Positions 63,054 through 64,000 of a stretch of DNA of 64,000 nucleotides are shown piece after piece. The translations under genes were made by a program, and so were the position numbers. Within the stretch, counting starts at the first letter, position 1. Every line of letters starts with the position of its first letter. The notes beneath the pieces were generated by a model. It did no database searches and was not told the origin of the DNA. It saw nothing but the letters and a program-made list of their open reading frames with translations. The stretch is from Gemmatimonadota bacterium. Its GTDB lineage: Bacteria; JAAXHH01. Location: contig VXRC01000017.1 of the NCBI GenBank assembly GCA_009838645.1, positions 57,543 through 121,542 on the forward strand, written 5' to 3'.

Positions 63054-63917
63054 ATGCCGGAAGCACAGATCGCGGTCATCGGCGGTACGGGGTTCTACGG
63101 GATGGAGGGGCTTACGGATCTCGAGGAGGTCCGGCCCGACACCCCTTTCGGCGAGCCCAGCGACGCCATCGTGACCGGCACCCTCGAGGGCCGGCGCGTA
63201 GCGTTCCTGGCGCGCCATGGCCGGGGCCATCGCCTGAGTCCGTCCGAGATCAACGTGCGGGCGAACATCTTCGCGCTGAAGACACTGGGGGTCCGGTGGA
63301 TTCTCTCGGTAAGCGCCGTGGGCAGCCTCCAGGAGGACATCCGGCCGCGGGACTTCGTCATACCGGACCAGTTATACGACCATACCCGGCACCGCGCGAC
63401 GAGCTTCTTCGGCGGCGGGCTCGTGGTGCACGTGGGCCTCGGCGAACCGTTCTGCGGACCGCTGCGACGGTTGCTTGTCGACGGCGCCGAATCGACCGGC
63501 CTGACCGTGCACGACGGCGGCACCTATCTCTGCATGGAAGGGCCGCAGTTCTCGACCAAAGCGGAGTCGAACGTCTACCGGGGCTGGGGATTTTCGGTCA
63601 TCGGGATGACGGCGGCCCCGGAGGCCAAGCTCGCCCGGGAGGCAGAGATCTGCTACGCCGCCATCGCGTGCTCGACCGACTACGACTGCTGGCACGAGGA
63701 ACACGATTCCGTCACCGTCGACATGATTATCGAGAACCTGCACGCGAACGTGGAACAGGCGCGCCAGGTCATCCGCCACGTCGTGCCGGCCATTCCGCTG
63801 GACAGCACGTGCCGCTGTCACAACGCGCTGGCCAACGCCATCGTGTCCGACCGCGACGCGGTGCCCGCCGGCACGCTGGAGAAGCTGAGGCCGATCGTGG
63901 GCCGTTATTTCGAGTAG
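63054..63917 (+). CDS. mtnP: S-methyl-5'-thioadenosine phosphorylase (MTAP-type)
   Basis: Purine nucleoside phosphorylase of the methionine salvage route, about 287 residues. Motifs: IAVIGGTGFYGMEGL (phosphate loop), FLARHGRGHRLSPSEINVRANI, CMEGPQFSTKAESNVYR and IACSTDYDCWHEEHDSVTVDMI. ATG 63054 is used: GGGAG sits about 10 bases upstream, and the protein begins shortly before the glycine loop; an in-frame ATG at 63000 is less likely. Confidence 0.92.
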   Translation: MPEAQIAVIGGTGFYGMEGLTDLEEVRPDTPFGEPSDAIVTGTLEGRRVAFLARHGRGHRLSPSEINVRANIFALKTLGVRWILSVSAVGSLQEDIRPRDFVIPDQLYDHTRHRATSFFGGGLVVHVGLGEPFCGPLRRLLVDGAESTGLTVHDGGTYLCMEGPQFSTKAESNVYRGWGFSVIGMTAAPEAKLAREAEICYAAIACSTDYDCWHEEHDSVTVDMIIENLHANVEQARQVIRHVVPAIPLDSTCRCHNALANAIVSDRDAVPAGTLEKLRPIVGRYFE

Positions 63918-63937
63918 AGGATCAGGAGAGGTGTAAC

Positions 63938-64000
63938 GCACGGACGCCGGGCCAGTCCACCCACATGTCATGGTGTTAAAACGGCACGGACGCCGGGCCA
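63938..64000. repeat. 17-bp direct repeat at the window end
   Basis: gcacggacgccgggcca occurs at 63938-63954 and 63984-64000 (46-base period) after the mtnP stop. The second copy runs into the window edge, so the length of the repeat and the copy number cannot be judged. Confidence 0.7.

Noticed and set aside
63938..64000. CRISPR array
   Set aside because: Only two 17-bp copies are seen, repeat too short, no cas genes nearby.

Overview
The window is a GC-rich (roughly 60%+) chromosomal segment from a Gram-negative, rod-shaped, respiring bacterium. It encodes murein synthesis for both division and elongation, an LPS-type assembly operon with an MsbA-like flippase, and a complete 14-subunit NADH:quinone oxidoreductase. 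Protein-level flavour is reminiscent of under-cultivated FCB-type phyla (Latescibacterota/Gemmatimonadota-like), but that is a low-confidence impression; no rRNA or marker phylogeny could be done here. Nearly all genes lie on the minus strand; only ppiD and mtnP are on plus. No rRNA, tRNA, IS element, prophage or CRISPR array was recognised.

Layout from right to left (direction of transcription for most genes). 63.9-63.05 kb: mtnP (plus). 62.8-48.2 kb: nuoA-nuoB-pyrE-nuoC-D-E-F-G-H-I-J-K-L-M-N, with the pyrimidine gene pyrE wedged between nuoB and nuoC. 48.1-33.3 kb: a tightly packed envelope operon that starts with a polyprenyl diphosphate synthase and continues with GT2, radical SAM/SPASM, GT4, MsbA-like ABC exporter, GT9, methyltransferase, a two-subunit Na+/solute symporter, three GT2 and two GT9 (heptosyltransferase-like) genes. 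33.2-28.8 kb: rng, rplU, rpmA and a long phosphohexomutase. 28.8-27.0 kb: ppiD-like chaperone (plus), divergent from rpmE-prfA-prmC-proC (26.7-23.5 kb). 23.25-9.27 kb: the dcw division/wall cluster mraZ-rsmH-ftsL-ftsI-murE-murF-ftsW-murC-murB-ftsQ-ftsA-ftsZ, headed by a near-ideal promoter and a three-repeat MraZ operator. 9.2-5.5 kb: valS and a PHP-domain phosphoesterase. 5.4-1 kb: mreB-mreC-mreD-mrdA-rodA (rodA is cut by the window edge).

The division and elongation machines therefore sit almost back to back, with both SEDS/bPBP pairs (FtsW-FtsI and RodA-PBP2). Remarkably, the dcw cluster lacks mraY, murD and murG: the two places where they normally sit are closed seamlessly (a few bases between murF and ftsW, an 8-base overlap between ftsW and murC).

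A second theme runs through the whole window: short tandem duplications (9-36 bp units) that sit at stop codons, Shine-Dalgarno sites, protein termini and surface loops, for example a triplicated ribosome-binding site before nuoM, duplicated stop regions of nuoL and nuoE, a duplicated leader before rsmH, and amino-acid repeats inside the PHP protein, MurF, MurC, MsbA and NuoM. Several sigma70-like promoters with TTGACA -35 boxes and 16-17 bp spacers are visible upstream of the main operons.
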